A stretch of 64,000 bases of DNA from contig VXBM01000045.1 of NCBI GenBank assembly GCA_013400155.1, forward strand, positions 1,831,793-1,895,792, written 5' to 3'. Positions within the stretch are counted from its first letter, which is position 1; each line of letters opens with the position of its first letter. The translations under genes and the position numbers were made by a program. Source of the DNA: Helopsaltes ochotensis (Eukaryota; Chordata; Aves; Passeriformes; Locustellidae). Positions 50,201 through 63,500 of the stretch are shown here, one piece after another. Under the pieces are notes generated by a model. That model saw nothing but the letters and a program-made list of their open reading frames with translations, had not been told where the DNA came from and did no database searches.

Positions 50201-53200
50201 AGATGTTTTCACTGCAAACCAGTTCTGAAGTGACTGATGACACTAGTGTTTAAGCTACAGCATGATGAGTTTTCTTAAGTTCATTACAGTCTTTGAATTT
50301 ATAGCAGTAAAGACCGTTGAGGGCACTGCTATTTATCAGGGAAAGTGTTACCAGATAGTATTTTTATTATAGGGAAGTACAGTAGATATAACTTAATGGA
50401 CTATAAAAAGAAACAGATAGGTTATGCTTTTTGTTCTGCTCTGGGAAAATACAGATTTTTGTGCATGGTACTGATATTTGTTTAATGTTGTTGATTTTGA
50501 CCTGTCCCCCATTGCTATTGGTACGTGCCAAGATTTTGTGGATTCAAGCTGTGCGCTGGTTAATTGTAAATTCACTGAAAGATCCATGAGAAATGCTGAT
50601 GGCAATAATAATGCTCAACTGAATAAGCAGCTAAGCACTTCTTAACAAGTTATCTTGTTGATGAACCCAGTAGAAATACTGAGATGAATAAATTAATCAG
50701 GGGATAATTCCTGCTCAAGAGCTCTGATCAGAATGTGCGGTTCCAGGAGTACAAAGGAACAGAGAGTTCCTAGGTGCCTCCAGATGTCGATTCCTCTTGT
50801 ATAAGAATTTTTCCTATACAGCATTTCCAGCAGTGTCACTGGTGTGCATGGCTGTTGATCTCCAGCTGGAGCATCAGTCCTTTGATGGTTATAGGTAGAG
50901 GGATTGAATTCACAGCAACCCTAACGGCACTCTAATATATACCAGACAATGAAATGGCTTTTGTCAGCCACGAGTTTGGGGAAATGTTACCATTTGCAGA
51001 CTATCACTGAGAATAGTTTTTACTCTGAAAACACAGGTGAATGAGTCCACTGAGGTTAATGAATTCATGAACATGAGTCAGAGATGTGGATCAAAACTCC
51101 TGCCTTTATTCTCTTGCTGCATGCTGAAGTATTTGTAGAGTCATTGCTTTCCTTTTACATGGAGAAAATAGCATGATGATAACTTTTTAAAGTCATCATA
51201 AGAAAAGTATCCCTGTTGTTTAGTCATGTAGTATAATGACATGTATCAAAAATGGTTTTTAAGAGCACTCAGAGACTACAGTACCCAGTTTTGTACTTGG
51301 GTGCTCCACTCAAAATCAGTAGAACTGTTTCCAGAAGAAACTCCCATGCATGACCATTTCTTTTATAATGGCTCTGTTCCTCATAGTGCAGTAAATCTGC
51401 ATCCTGGGGTCTTTGGGCAAAGAAAAAAATACACTTCTACATTTTTCCTTATTCTATTGGGAAGAATTTTATTGAAGCTTTGGGTGAGAAAGAGAACAAC
51501 TGAAAATGAACTTCACCTTTGTGATCTTACCACATTTTCCTCAGTTCTGTTCAGCCCACTGAGAACTAGCAACTAGAGGTCATGATGAGAATATCCACAG
51601 TTGTCAGAGAGTAAAGAGTAATATGCAAATGCGCAGTACTTTCATAGTTGAGGAGGAGAATTTATTTTTCTCTTTGTGACTCCTGTATTTAGGTTATACA
51701 ACAAATACCTTAAGAAGTTAATATAGTCACATATTGCTGAAGAGCTATTAAGTTCCATAATGATTACATCTATATTATCATGGAGCATTATGGCTCTATG
51801 ATCAGCAGGTAGACTCTGATTCTCTTAAAATACCTGGATAAGTGATGTACTGTAGCTCCAAGCATCTGTTTAACCTAGAAGGTAACTTATGCCACCTGTG
51901 TATATGATGTCTAACACAGTGAATGCCAGTGGAAAGTCCCTATTTTGCGGTTGCAAAATATTCAAACCCCCAGTCCTGTTCTTGGGGACACCTTTGCAAT
52001 GTACAGTTTGTAGCAGGGTTAACATAGCAGTGCAGGATTTGCCTTTAAAGTGCACCATGGAAAATCTCTGGTTTAAGCTATAAGTGTTTTGTGGAGAATA
52101 TTGTCTTAGCTCTTACTCATGCCATCTTTGGTTTCTGCAGTTGGCTATAGATGCACTGACTTCTGACTGAGCATCTAACAGATCTGATTCTCAGATATGC
52201 ATTCTTGTCTTAAAAATCAAAAAGGAAGAGTTGCACATTATTGATAACCACCAACTACACTCCTTCCTGGTGATGAAGAATGTTGTCATGAGTCAACTCC
52301 TACACATTTGTCTTTCAATCTTATGTCTCTGTAAGGCTACACAATAGTAATGTCAGCTGCTTCCTCTCATGTACCTTATGATTCTTCTATCCAGGACATC
52401 AAATATTCCACCTGTGCTTTCTTGTCCTCTCTTGCTGTCCATACACAGTATCCTGAGGTCTCATTGCTGTACCTAATTACTAGCTGGGCAAGAGGCAGCT
52501 TGTCCTGTGGCTGCTTGTGTGTTGATTGTCCAGCTGGTGAGCCAGACAAAACAGAACTTTTAAGTTCACGTTGCAGTTTTTCTCTTAATGAGGCCAGTCA
52601 TCTATCTAGTCATCAGTTTTCATGTAGCTGGGTAGAACTTAGTATCTTGGAGATCGCTGCTCTTCTATCGAATTTATTTGAGATTGGCCAATAGATTCAA
52701 AAGTTAGTGGGAAAGACAGAAAACACAGTTGCATAAGCTTGGGATGATCACGTTAGGAACAAAGTAATGCTTTCTGAGTGCCAGACTAGACTAGTGCACT
52801 GTTGAGGTGTGTACTCACTAGACTGAAGGAAACAAACAGATTCGGAGATCACATAGTTTCCTAAACACTGTAAATAATGCTATCCCAGGAATGGGTCAAG
52901 GAGACCTGCTTGTGTCAGCATATTCACATTACCTCTCCTTCCACATTCTGCATCATGAAATAACTTAGAATCTGAAAGAGTCTTTAAGGCTAATTAAACA
53001 AGCATCCAGGGGAAATTTTTGACGTTGTGGAGATATGCAGTGGAATCCTCATAGGCAGATCACAAACTTGTAGGTGCTTATATCAAACTCATGGGAAGTC
53101 TCTGAGATTTCATGCATCTATTCTTTCAGCTTAGTTTATATAGAGGAAAAATCATTCAAATGTGTGAATTTAGACTCAGAATTCACAGACTGTCCTTTGC

Positions 53201-54971
53201 AGAAGAAATACAATGAAATCTCTGAAAAAGTCAAGTAATCACACTTTCTATAATTATGTTACCTATTATTATAGTATAATAACCCAAATAATAACACTAG
53301 GTTCAGAATAGTGTGCTACTGCTACTAGATTCCTGCAGGACCAAACTCACTGGGCCATTAATTTTCATTTGCATCACTTCCTCAACACAAAGCATGCTTG
53401 ATGCTACATTAACTGGCGGCCCAGGGGTTCACAGTGTGCTGGGGAGTCCAGGTGGTGCAGCTCTGGTGAAAAGGCTCATGTAGTCCCTTCCTTGCAGTTC
53501 TAGTGTAGATGTTGAGCAACAGAGGCAAAAGCAGGAGCAGATGAACTTCTCAGTATAATTTTCTTCTTTAACTCACAGCTTCCAAAATTCTGTGGTTAGG
53601 TAAGAATCTCCGCTTTCATTTAAAAATTAAATCTCAGAAGCCATAAAGTAAATCAAAAGAAAAACAAACAGATATTAATCTTGTGATGTTTGATCCAATT
53701 TTGTGTTTTGGGAACTGTCTTCTGGTTTTTGAACACCTGGATTTGGCAAGGCTGCTATCATGCCTGGAACAACAGACATAAAGAGTTTTCTTACTATCAC
53801 TATTCCCCTCCCACTCCCTTTCAGGCAAATGAACTAATTTGGACACAGTATTTCAACACATTTTTTGCACTGAAGGTGGCTAATAGCCTGCTACAGAAGG
53901 AATATATCTAAAAGCCCAAATAAATAGCTGAATAATATGCTCTTCACAAACCAAATGATCCAAATCTATAGTAAACCAAAATATTAAAAATTAATTTCTC
54001 TACTTACATACCAAGCCTGAGTTTAGGATTTAGTATTTAAAAAAATATAAGGGTAACATAACTGCTATGCTAGGGGCTATTAGTTCTCATTCTTTAATGA
54101 GTATCTTGTCAACTTTAGGACATTTACATTAGAAATATTTTATATGGCAGTACAGATAACGTGGGAAAGAACTTAGAATTCATGATTCTGTACTATTTAT
54201 CATCTTAAGGAAAGTAAAAAGCTGAGTGTATACATTTATTTAAATTAGTTAGGCTTTAAAGACCTCGAATTCCTAGATCTGTTGGAACTAAATCCTAAAA
54301 TGTGTTCTGGCAATCAGCAGTTTAACTGAATTGAAAGCATGCATTTGCAATTTCTTTGTTGGATCACTATCACACTAAAGGTATCTTGCAGATTTGAGTC
54401 CTTTCTGTCTAAATATCCTGAGACTTTACAACAGTTACTTACAATCCCAAAATAGAAAACCAAAATATTACACAAGAACCTGAGATGGGGGAAAAGAATT
54501 TTAAATCCCATTTTTGGATAATGGGATCCTGGTTTGATATTTGCAAATGCACTCCATTAATGTCTTAGGTTTTAAGAAAAAGGAATGTCTTTAAACTTTG
54601 CATTTTATCTTGGTATGACTTAATGAAGACTTTGAAATGCCTTTTCTTCTGGTAAAATGCACTTGAGGGCTTCTGTGAATCTTTTTATTTACTGAGCACA
54701 CCAGAGTGACTCCCTCAGAAAAGTTAGGGGCTATGGAATAAGTATTTAGGGATGCCTCTTAATGTCTGTTATTCACTCAACAGACTGGAGATGCTTCTCT
54801 ATCATATTAATTCCTAGTTGATAGTTTTTAGCTGTTTTGTATAAGAAGGTATCTGTATGCTGAGAATGCATTATCAGATTGTGAGTAGAAGAATTTCACT
54901 CTCTGGATGGTGTTTAATGTGGTCATATACTACACATGCATTTTACTGAAATACCTGGTTTACTTTCCTGA

Positions 54972-54986
54972 TTTTTTTTTTTTTTT
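54972..54986. repeat. Poly-T tract (15 bases)
   Basis: An uninterrupted run of 15 T followed by AACTG. No associated element is recognised. Confidence 0.85.
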
Positions 54987-56616
54987 AACTGAAAGACCTG
55001 AATGCAGTGGTCAGAGAGACTGGAGAGCTCAGAATGTTAGTAATGAGATATGGAGCCCTTTTCTTCTAGGTCACTGGCATGAATTTGACCCTGGTTAGCA
55101 ATAACCGAGAGTCATTATCAGCTGGTGGCTGTCCGGTGGCCTACGACACACAAGCTGGTGGTTTCACTTTGTGTAATGACCCATGCCTGCATACACATAC
55201 ACACAGTCTTCCATTAAAACATGTGCAAATAGCTGGGGAAAGACCAAATATCTCATGATTGAACTTCAAAACTCAGGCTGAAAGGTCGTGTGGTGGCAAT
55301 TAAGAGTGACAGGCTTTATACCCTGTTAGCCACAGAGAACAAGGTGCTCACGAGCATTCACACAGCTCATTTGCTCCTGCTTGGACAGTGGAACTCACAC
55401 AATTAAAGCAGAATAACACCAAAAAATGGATAAGTACTAAATTAATTCTGTACAAGAAAAAGTGACGAACTAAAGTCCTTATAGATCTAGAGTCTGCAAG
55501 CAAAATGAGAGAAGCAGAAAATAAAGGGGAAAGCAACCTGGGAAAGAAAAGTAATGGAAAAGGGAAGATATGGAATGGTAAAAGAGAGAATGTAGAGAAA
55601 TGACGGCAAATAAGCTGATGGCCCATGCTTCCCAAAACTCCTGACTCCTCTTGCCTCCTTTACAGAGTTAATCTCCTTCCTGTGAAAAAATGGCTTGCTA
55701 TATAAGATTAAAAATACAGCAGACTATTCAGGCACATTCTTCACTTCTAGCATGTGCTGCTGGTTTCAGCAGGGTGTCTGTTGTTCCTTACAGTAGGTAT
55801 TTGCTTATCTACCTTACCAAAGTGAAGGTTTATAATTAAGCTGTGTAGACTCAGCTAAAGGGTTTGGTTATGATGATGGATGTGGTTTTACTACAGCAGC
55901 AGCAAACAGCATGATGACCAGGAAATTAGCAAAGAGTAACAAAGAAGAACTCTACTGATGTGACAGGAACTTTAGAGAGGATTGGGAGAGCTTTTGGAGC
56001 AAATGCATGCTGGGTCAGGATTTTCCACAAACTTGTTCATCCATCTCTACAGTTACTGTTAAATATCTATGACACACGTGTGTTGATTCAATGGTGAAAG
56101 GCTTAAAGATCAGGCTGGGTTGACATTTCTTCTTGTAAGGCTCAATATCATGAAAACATTTGAAGTGTAAAGAGCTGTAGAACTGGCTAGTTTCACTTGT
56201 CATACTGATGCTGTGTGGCTTTGTAAAAGAACTGATACACTTTGACGCTCTAGGCCTGAAGCAAATACAAAGCATAGGACTTCTGAGCATGGCAAGAGAC
56301 CGTGAAGCAGCAGCACAGAGCACCAGGTAAGATCAGATTCCTGGCTATCTTCCATTTCTCTGTCACACCGTGTATGCTTAATAAACTGCTTTTACAATAG
56401 TGATACGATATGACTGCCACCTGCATGCTATGTAATGTGTATCCTCTACAGAAAGAACATTTTGCAGCTGCAAGATATAAGTGCTTTAAGCCTAGAATAC
56501 CTGGATGTTCTAAGGTGAGCTCTCTGCTTTCTAAGCTGTAAAAATGCTTAATCCCTGTGTCACTTTATATTATTTTGTAGTTAATGTTGTCAGTGAGTTG
56601 ACAAACGCACATAACC

Positions 56617-56633
56617 AGGGGCAGAATCTGGCC
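56617..56633. repeat. Ancient palindromic repeat terminus
   Basis: AGGGGCAGAATCTGGCC is the typical terminal motif ('GAGGGCAGAATCTGGCCC') of the old palindromic repeat seen at 11.8 kb, in the opposite orientation. The body of the element is not recognisable. Confidence 0.25.
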
Positions 56634-58450
56634 TATCATATTTATTAGGATGGGATTCCTCAACTAGACACTGCAGCCTCATAAGGGCACATACTCTGCT
56701 TTGTTTTTACATCTGAAATGTGAGGGAGTAGACCTTGTCTTGGAAAGTTTAAATTGCCAACTCTGTGACAATTATATGTGACCTCAGTGCTGGTACATGA
56801 TAACCTGCAGATGCTAAAACCAGTTTGATTTAAGAACTTTAAATAAACCCAATTGACCACTTAGCAATATATTTTTGTCTGGCTCTTTTGACTGACACTT
56901 AGATAGGAAGCTCTTTGGAGCAGGAAATCATCTCTTATTTGATAATTTTACGAAGCCCAATTTCTAAGTAAATTTTCTACTGAAACATCATTATATTGTT
57001 TAATGATTTTTAAAATTTTGAATAGTGCAAACACTGTACATAGCTTCTGTTAAGTTCTGAAACTTATTAATAACTGCTTTCTTCTCTCTAACCCTTCTTC
57101 TCTCTAATTTTCTCCTCTGTGTCACTTTTCTTTAAGCTTTAGTTATATTACCTCATTAATTTTTTCTTGTTTTGCAGAAGATTTTACAGTAGATTCTGCT
57201 CTACTCAAAGGCAAACCTTTATGCTGTAGTTAGCAGGGGGCTGTTTGTATGCAGGTCTTCACTTCCTGCTCATTGTGTCTTTGGTGCTTCTTGCAATAAA
57301 CTAAGGATTATTATATTCTTTAGTCAACTTTGTTTTTGTCTTTACCAGTCCTTCATTGCTAAATAAGAAAGCCAAGATTCTTTCACAAACGCAAGAAGCA
57401 TATTGCTGCTTTCCAATAGGTAACCACAGATACTTCATACGTAACCATTGATTTTCTATCCAGGGATATGTAGGAAGTCTTACAAAGAGCATGAGTAAGG
57501 ACGCATCTAATAACATGTCAGACTTTTCCTGTTTCCACACTTGAATGCTCAGTCCAGAATACTGATCCCCGCACCAGAGAACAACCACAGTTTACAAAGT
57601 CAATATATACTGTATGAAGTAGCTGTATAGTTATGATAGTTACCACAGGGAATGAAACCTAAAATTTTTAGATGCAAGCAGAGGGCATAGGCAGGATCTG
57701 ACTTTTCTCTGAAGTAGGCTCAGCTAGAGGAAAAATATTGATTTTCACCACAGCCATCCTTCCTTCAGAAGTTATTTCATGTTTGAAAGGAATGCATGAG
57801 GCTATAGAGAAAAAGAAAAAGGTTGGTATTTTATCTTAATTTATAATTTTATTTTATTTACAGGGTTCAGTTATTGTATGTATTCTCTTCCTGAAATAAA
57901 AGCAAATAAACTAGAAAATTTTCTTTAACTGCAATATTTGATGTATACTCCATTGGAAGCTATTAATTACTATCAGTGCTTAGTCTTGGCAGTCATGATA
58001 TCTTCCAAGCAGGTATTGCAGAAATCAAACAAAAAAAGTAAAACTAAATTATACTTGAGACTTCTATTTGTGTAAAGTACCCAAACGTTAACACATTTCT
58101 CTGAACCAACTGCTATGTCTTAAATCTCTAAAGTCTGAAACCAGCTTTTCTAAGACTGCATGGAAACTGCCAGCTTCAGTTCAGGAGGTCTTTGCAGACT
58201 GAAATCAATTGCTTGGCTTCAAAACCCTGTAGTCAATACTGGCTTTTCTGGGAGAAGGGCTGCTGGGCTTGGTGGGACACTGATCAGATGCACAACGAGG
58301 TTGCTGTTGGGGTTGGGTGGGTTTTGGTAGAACACATTTATGCTGAAATGCAGGTGCTCCTTTCAGAAGGGTCAAAGGGAAAGTAGAAGAGGGCATTGGG
58401 CAAGTCAACATGCAAATTACATTCTCTCAGCCCCCTGGAAAATCTAGTTT

Positions 58451-58501
58451 TGCCTGTGTTGTTACACTTTTTTTTTTTTTTTTGCCTGTGTTCCTACACT
58501 C
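58451..58501. repeat. Poly-T(17) flanked by 18-bp near-identical direct repeats
   Basis: TGCCTGTGTTGTTACACT (58451-58468) and TGCCTGTGTTCCTACACT (58484-58501) differ at two positions. They enclose an uninterrupted T run (58468-58484), sharing the first and last T with it. This is the structure of a target-site duplication around a poly-A-only insertion, or of a local tandem duplication with expansion of the intervening Ts. Confidence 0.8.
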
Positions 58502-61500
58502 ATTTTTTCAATGAGCACAATTGACAGCTTGATAATCATGACCAGTGGAAAAAAAAATAAACAAAATCAATTCTAACCCAGTATCGTATGTAATTCTCAT
58601 GGCATTCACTTGAGACAATTTTAATAAAAGCAGAATTGCACAGTGTACCCAAATGAAAATATATTTTCATTTAAGTATATATTTATATGAAATACATTAT
58701 TATTTCTGTGTCTTTTAAAAAACAAAAAAAAAAGGAGTAACTCCTTCTTTAAAAAATTTAAACAGTTTTACTTCATGTTTTTTTCCTCATTCTTCTGAAG
58801 AATTTCTGCCTGAAGCACAGCTACATTACACTCATAAAACATATCAAGGTATCAGCATTCTCCAGTACTCCAACCACTCCAATCACTGCTGTGTGAACAG
58901 CTGCGAGTGCATTTTTTTAATATTTGCAACTAAAAATACTTCTGTGCTTAGAAGTGTCTAGTTCTGCAAGCCTTCCCTGGCCAGGACACTTCTCAAATAT
59001 TCAGTGAAATTCTAAACCCAGTAGGACTCCAGATTGAAAATCAAAATCTTGGGAATGTACTTCAGGGGGTAAAAAACCAAAGCAATAAATAAACTTTGAG
59101 GGAAAAAGAATTGGTTTAGGTTAAGATAGCAAAAAGCAAATTCTTAAAAATACTGACTGTCAAAACACAGCTCTGTATTTCTGAGGGAGTAATTCCTCAT
59201 GCAGGAAATGCCTGTGTAATTAACGTTTACTAAAGCAAAAGCTCAAACCTGCATTTTGCCCATTCCAAACTACTGCTGACTTCGGGCAAACAGAAGTGTT
59301 CTAAAGTGTCCTACTTTCTTATGGAGAACAAATGTACATTTTACAATAGTGTAAGAAGCATAAATCTTGCTAATACAATACTCATATAAAATTACTAATA
59401 ATTGTGTTAGCATAGGTAGTGTGAAATAAGCAACAAAAGATGGTGGATATTAACAGAAATTCCAACGTGATTTCAGTGATGGACCATGGCACATTTTGCT
59501 AAAGATGTCTGGCTGCAAAGCCAGGGATTCCAGCAGAGGCAATTAGGGGAACTGAAGGCAAGGTTATTCATTCCTCTGTGAAATAATTCTGCATGAACTG
59601 AATCTACCAGGGTTTTCAGTCACTGATACTTGGAACACTTAAAATATTAAATATTTGCATGTTATTAGGTGTGTGAGAAGTTTTCTGCTTATTCAGCTGC
59701 TAATAGTAATTACAGACCATTAAAAACAAATATGCTATGCCTACCAATAGAGGAATATATACTGAGATTGCTTCACAAAGCACTGTCACAGTATGAGGTA
59801 CATAAATAGTGATTTGATACCTCAATTGTAATTTTAAGCATGGCAGTTTTTTAATCCTAAAATTGAGTAAAAGTGAACGCAACAGTAAAGAGAATATCTA
59901 GACATTTAATTAACTCATAATTTGAAATAGATTTTGTTATTATTAGTTCAATTTATAAAAGCACCATGTTTAAATTAGGTGGGTTTATGGATAGTTCTTC
60001 TCTACTTACTATACCCACTTAGCAACACAGGAGATCTTAAAAAGATAATGAGAAAAAGGTTTTCCCCTTCGTTTTCAGCTAATTTTTTTTTTGTGATTAC
60101 CACAACAGTTTCATTTGAACTGATAGATTCATAGGTTGCAAGGTATGAGATATAGAATGAGATTTTTTCTTTCTACATCTCCCAACAGCCAATTAAAGCC
60201 CTAAATCAGTTTATGAAAGAAAAGAATTCAGTTACTCTTCTCACAGCACACAGGGTAAAAAATGGGTCCCAAATTTTTAGGTCTTTATATTTGTTTTCAG
60301 TTCTTGAGGCAATTAATCTAGCCAGATGCAAAAATGACAGGGGAAGGAGCCTTCAAATTGAACTCTTAATTCTTTGGAGAAGTTCATTACTGGAACAATG
60401 TTGTGATACATCAGCAACAGAGCCCAAGTGTATGTTAGTTCTTGTCTACTCAGTTATTCATTCCTCCAACAAATCTATGCCATTTCACGTGCTTCAGTAG
60501 CTCCTGTATTTAAGACAGACCAAAAAATGCAGATGTTCAGGGGTTTACAATTCTGTCTTAGAAATGGCTCATGAAACACCTCTGACTATGTCTCATCCAT
60601 CAAATAGCAAACAATGAAAATCCATGGCATGAAATTGCACCTCGTGGAGCTTCTTGTTGAAGGCAAGGAACTATAAAAGGAGGGGAAACCAGCAGTTTCA
60701 TTATTGAAACAATTGGAGTAACGAGTCTAAAGATACTCCATCTACTCTTAAAATACTGTTTCTATTCCAGCATAAAATGTAAAACCCCCACTGCTCTACG
60801 AGCAAATCTGTTCCAGATTCACAAGGCAAGCAGCGCTGTGTTCAACTGTAGAGTAGTTCAGTTGTTTCTAAGCCACAGTAATTTCAATGCCACAAGGAAC
60901 ATAGACTATTAAGTAAGTGGTAGAACCTGGCTAATTCACATCAGTAGTTCAAAGCGCCAATGTCTATTACTAAAATTTGTAAATTAGTAAGTTATCAACT
61001 AGCATAGCCCATTTCCACGATTTTCCCATGAGCGTTAATGATATTTGATGTTGTCCTAAAGTCTGCTCCTGCAGGCTAGTGAGTAGATGCAAACTTTAGC
61101 TTCCATCAAAAAAGAGTTCTCACCTTTATGGTTAGAGATAAAACACGAAAACATGAGCCAGCTGAACCCTGGAGTATCAAAAACCAGAAGGCAAATAAGC
61201 TGAGCCCAAAATTTATTTATTTATTTTTTAAAGACCTGGCAAGCATAAAGATAATCTTTTGATATTTGATGGACCATTTCATGCTTTTTAAACACCTGTA
61301 GTTAGCAATATTGAACTGGCACAGTATGAAACAGAAGTGCTCTCCAAATACCATTGTACCAGGTCCTGATTTTGCAAGTCGATAAACACCATCCAGTGGG
61401 AGCTTACGGCACTGTGCAAGTTTGAACCTTTATTTAATAGATGCAGGTTAATATTAATTATTTATTAAAATATGGTGTAAAATATCCTTTTTTTTCCCTG

Positions 61501-63384
61501 TATAGAATTAAAGTAATCCTTGTAATTTGAAACCTGAGCCCAGCTCTCTAATTTAGCTCAGCCCATAATTATGTAGTTAAGCACGTGTGAAAACGCTGAT
61601 TCAGCTTTCTTCTTCTGTATGTGCTGAGAACTAGGGAAGAACCTCCAAATTATCTACATTTTTATTTTATTATTCGTTTAAGAACAAAACATGACAAAAA
61701 TGAAAAGGCCACTGAAAGTATTGGAGGCACAAGCCTTGTGACTTCCTTTCATGTGAGAGATTGTCAAGCTCGTCTGAATGCATCCATGAACAAAATTATG
61801 AAATAAGTTTCTGTAAGTAGATTCCAATTTTTGCAGATGATGAAGTAATGTTTGTAACAAGGCTCAGATTTGTCTTTCTGAGTCTTGTTGATCTAATGGA
61901 ATATGGCTCATTTTCCTTCAGGATCATTGCAGGAATCTCAGCTAAAACCTTACATCTGCCAGAATAGAGGATTAGACAAATTGGCAGGTGGTAATAGATT
62001 CAAAAGTTAAAAGGAAACAAACTGAGCAGCAGGATAAAATCAGGGCAAGGTAATTAACATTCTGTTTATATTTTCAAAGACGAAACAACAGGAAAAGAAC
62101 AGATGCCGGTTCAGATTTGTGGACACTCCCAGGAATTTTTTGCTTTAGGTAAAACAGTAAGAACTGCCCAGAACCCGTGGGACTCAACTGGCCACTCTGG
62201 TGAAAGAGGTCAGATTGCACTGAGACATAAGTCCCACAGAAGGGTGTCATTTAATACACATGGTTGCTTTCTGCACAGAACTGCTTCTCAGCTCCAGATG
62301 TGCTTGTGGAAAAAAAAAAAAAGTCACAAGGGAAAAACTAGAATTTAGAAATTATAATATAAATTAAAAGTGATATCAGAGCTATTGGGAGTTTGTTTAA
62401 GGCAAATTTTAGTCTGGCATTGTACCATGGTACCTTAACACACCTGACGATATATAGCCCAAGAGCTACAGGGGAAAACAGAACAATCACACAGCAATCA
62501 GTCATTTTTTGAAATACCACATGGGGCATATGGCAGAGAACAAAGATTATTCTGTGCACAGTACCTACTGCCAATGCAGTGTTCTTTGAGGGGCTGATTC
62601 AGAAGTCAGATGATGCAGAAGGGACTGGGTTTATTATCAAAATATGTAAGGTTTTGGGGATCTTACCAAAGAAAAGAGACATCATAAAAAATGCTGGCCC
62701 TGGTGAGGGCTACTACAAAATTCCCAGCTGCCCAAGGTGGACCATATCGTTCATTAGTGATTTTGTTCCTGAAGCTTTGCAGAAGTTGAATACCTTCAGT
62801 TTCACCCTGTTGGTCACAGACTTGATCTTGTGAGAGCTGAAATCTTTAAAAGGTTTGTTTTTGATAATCTCAGAGTGCTTTAAAACATACACCCATCTGC
62901 AACCTTTCACCTGTGGTGAGCAGAACTACCTATGCATCTGATTTTCATGTCTATACAAGCAACAGTAAAATAATTTTACCAGTTTGTTTGAAATAGACCA
63001 GTAGTTTTATTTGGGCCTGCAAGTATGTATCAGTTGTATCTGAATATCCAAGAAGAGGTGATTTCATACAGAGAGAAATTATTGCTTTTCTCCTGTGTAG
63101 CAATTTATACTGAAGTAGGATTGTCTTCCACTCTAGGGAAAAGATAAAAAAAAATTTAAATATCAGCAAACGGAATTTTGAGGCAAGATACCTTACAAAA
63201 TTGTCTCTGCAGACTCAAAAAGTGAGAATTTTATCTGTAATTTCGCATGTATTTAGGGTGAAACTCTGGACAAAAGAGTACTGTGACACCCTGTCAGTGA
63301 CATGTGGTCTGAACACCAGGTAGGGGGAAAGCATTTGGCTAAGGCACAGCTGTGGAACATGAGAGAGATGTTCAGTACCCATGT
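58502..63384. other. Non-coding DNA, no gene recognised
   Basis: AT-rich sequence containing the palindromic repeat copy at 61.36 kb and short A/T homopolymers (58726-58733, 62309-62321). No exon, RNA gene or transposon body is recognised. Confidence 0.6.
61360..61420. repeat. Ancient palindromic interspersed repeat, copy
   Basis: CAGGTCCTGATTTTGCAAGT then CATCCAGTGGGAGCTTACGG and CACTGTGCAAG follow the family order 'GGTCCTGATTTTGCAAGTC...CCAGTGGGAGTTATGCATGTGCAAG'. This is the clearest copy in the right half of the window. Confidence 0.4.
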
Positions 63385-63500
63385 CTGAAGGTCAAACCCT
63401 TTAACCAGTCTGTATCTCAATCCCTTCACTGGTAAAATATAGATCATATTCCCCAACCATGATGAGTTAAATATCACATCATCTTTAACACTTAATAATG
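63385..63500 (+). repeat. Ancient MIR-like SINE fragment
   Basis: CCCTTTAACCAGTCTGTATC (63398-63417) followed by TCCCTTCACTGGTAAAATAT and AGATCATATT matches the MIR central region 'CTTAACCTCTCTGTGCCTCAGTTTCCTCATCTGTAAAATGGGGATAATA' base order, with scattered substitutions. GATGAGTTAAATA further on fits the 'GATTAAATGAGTTAATA' part loosely. It is a strongly diverged copy with uncertain ends. Confidence 0.6.

Larger units (their letters stand above)
46181..58450. other. Non-coding DNA, no gene recognised
   Basis: About 12 kb without recognisable genes. An exon-like segment on the + strand at 56254-56326 has a good donor but a weak acceptor. Small pieces of the palindromic repeat group occur at 50.16 and 56.62 kb, and perhaps at 48.21-48.28 kb. 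GT-rich stretches on the + strand are frequent. Confidence 0.6.
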
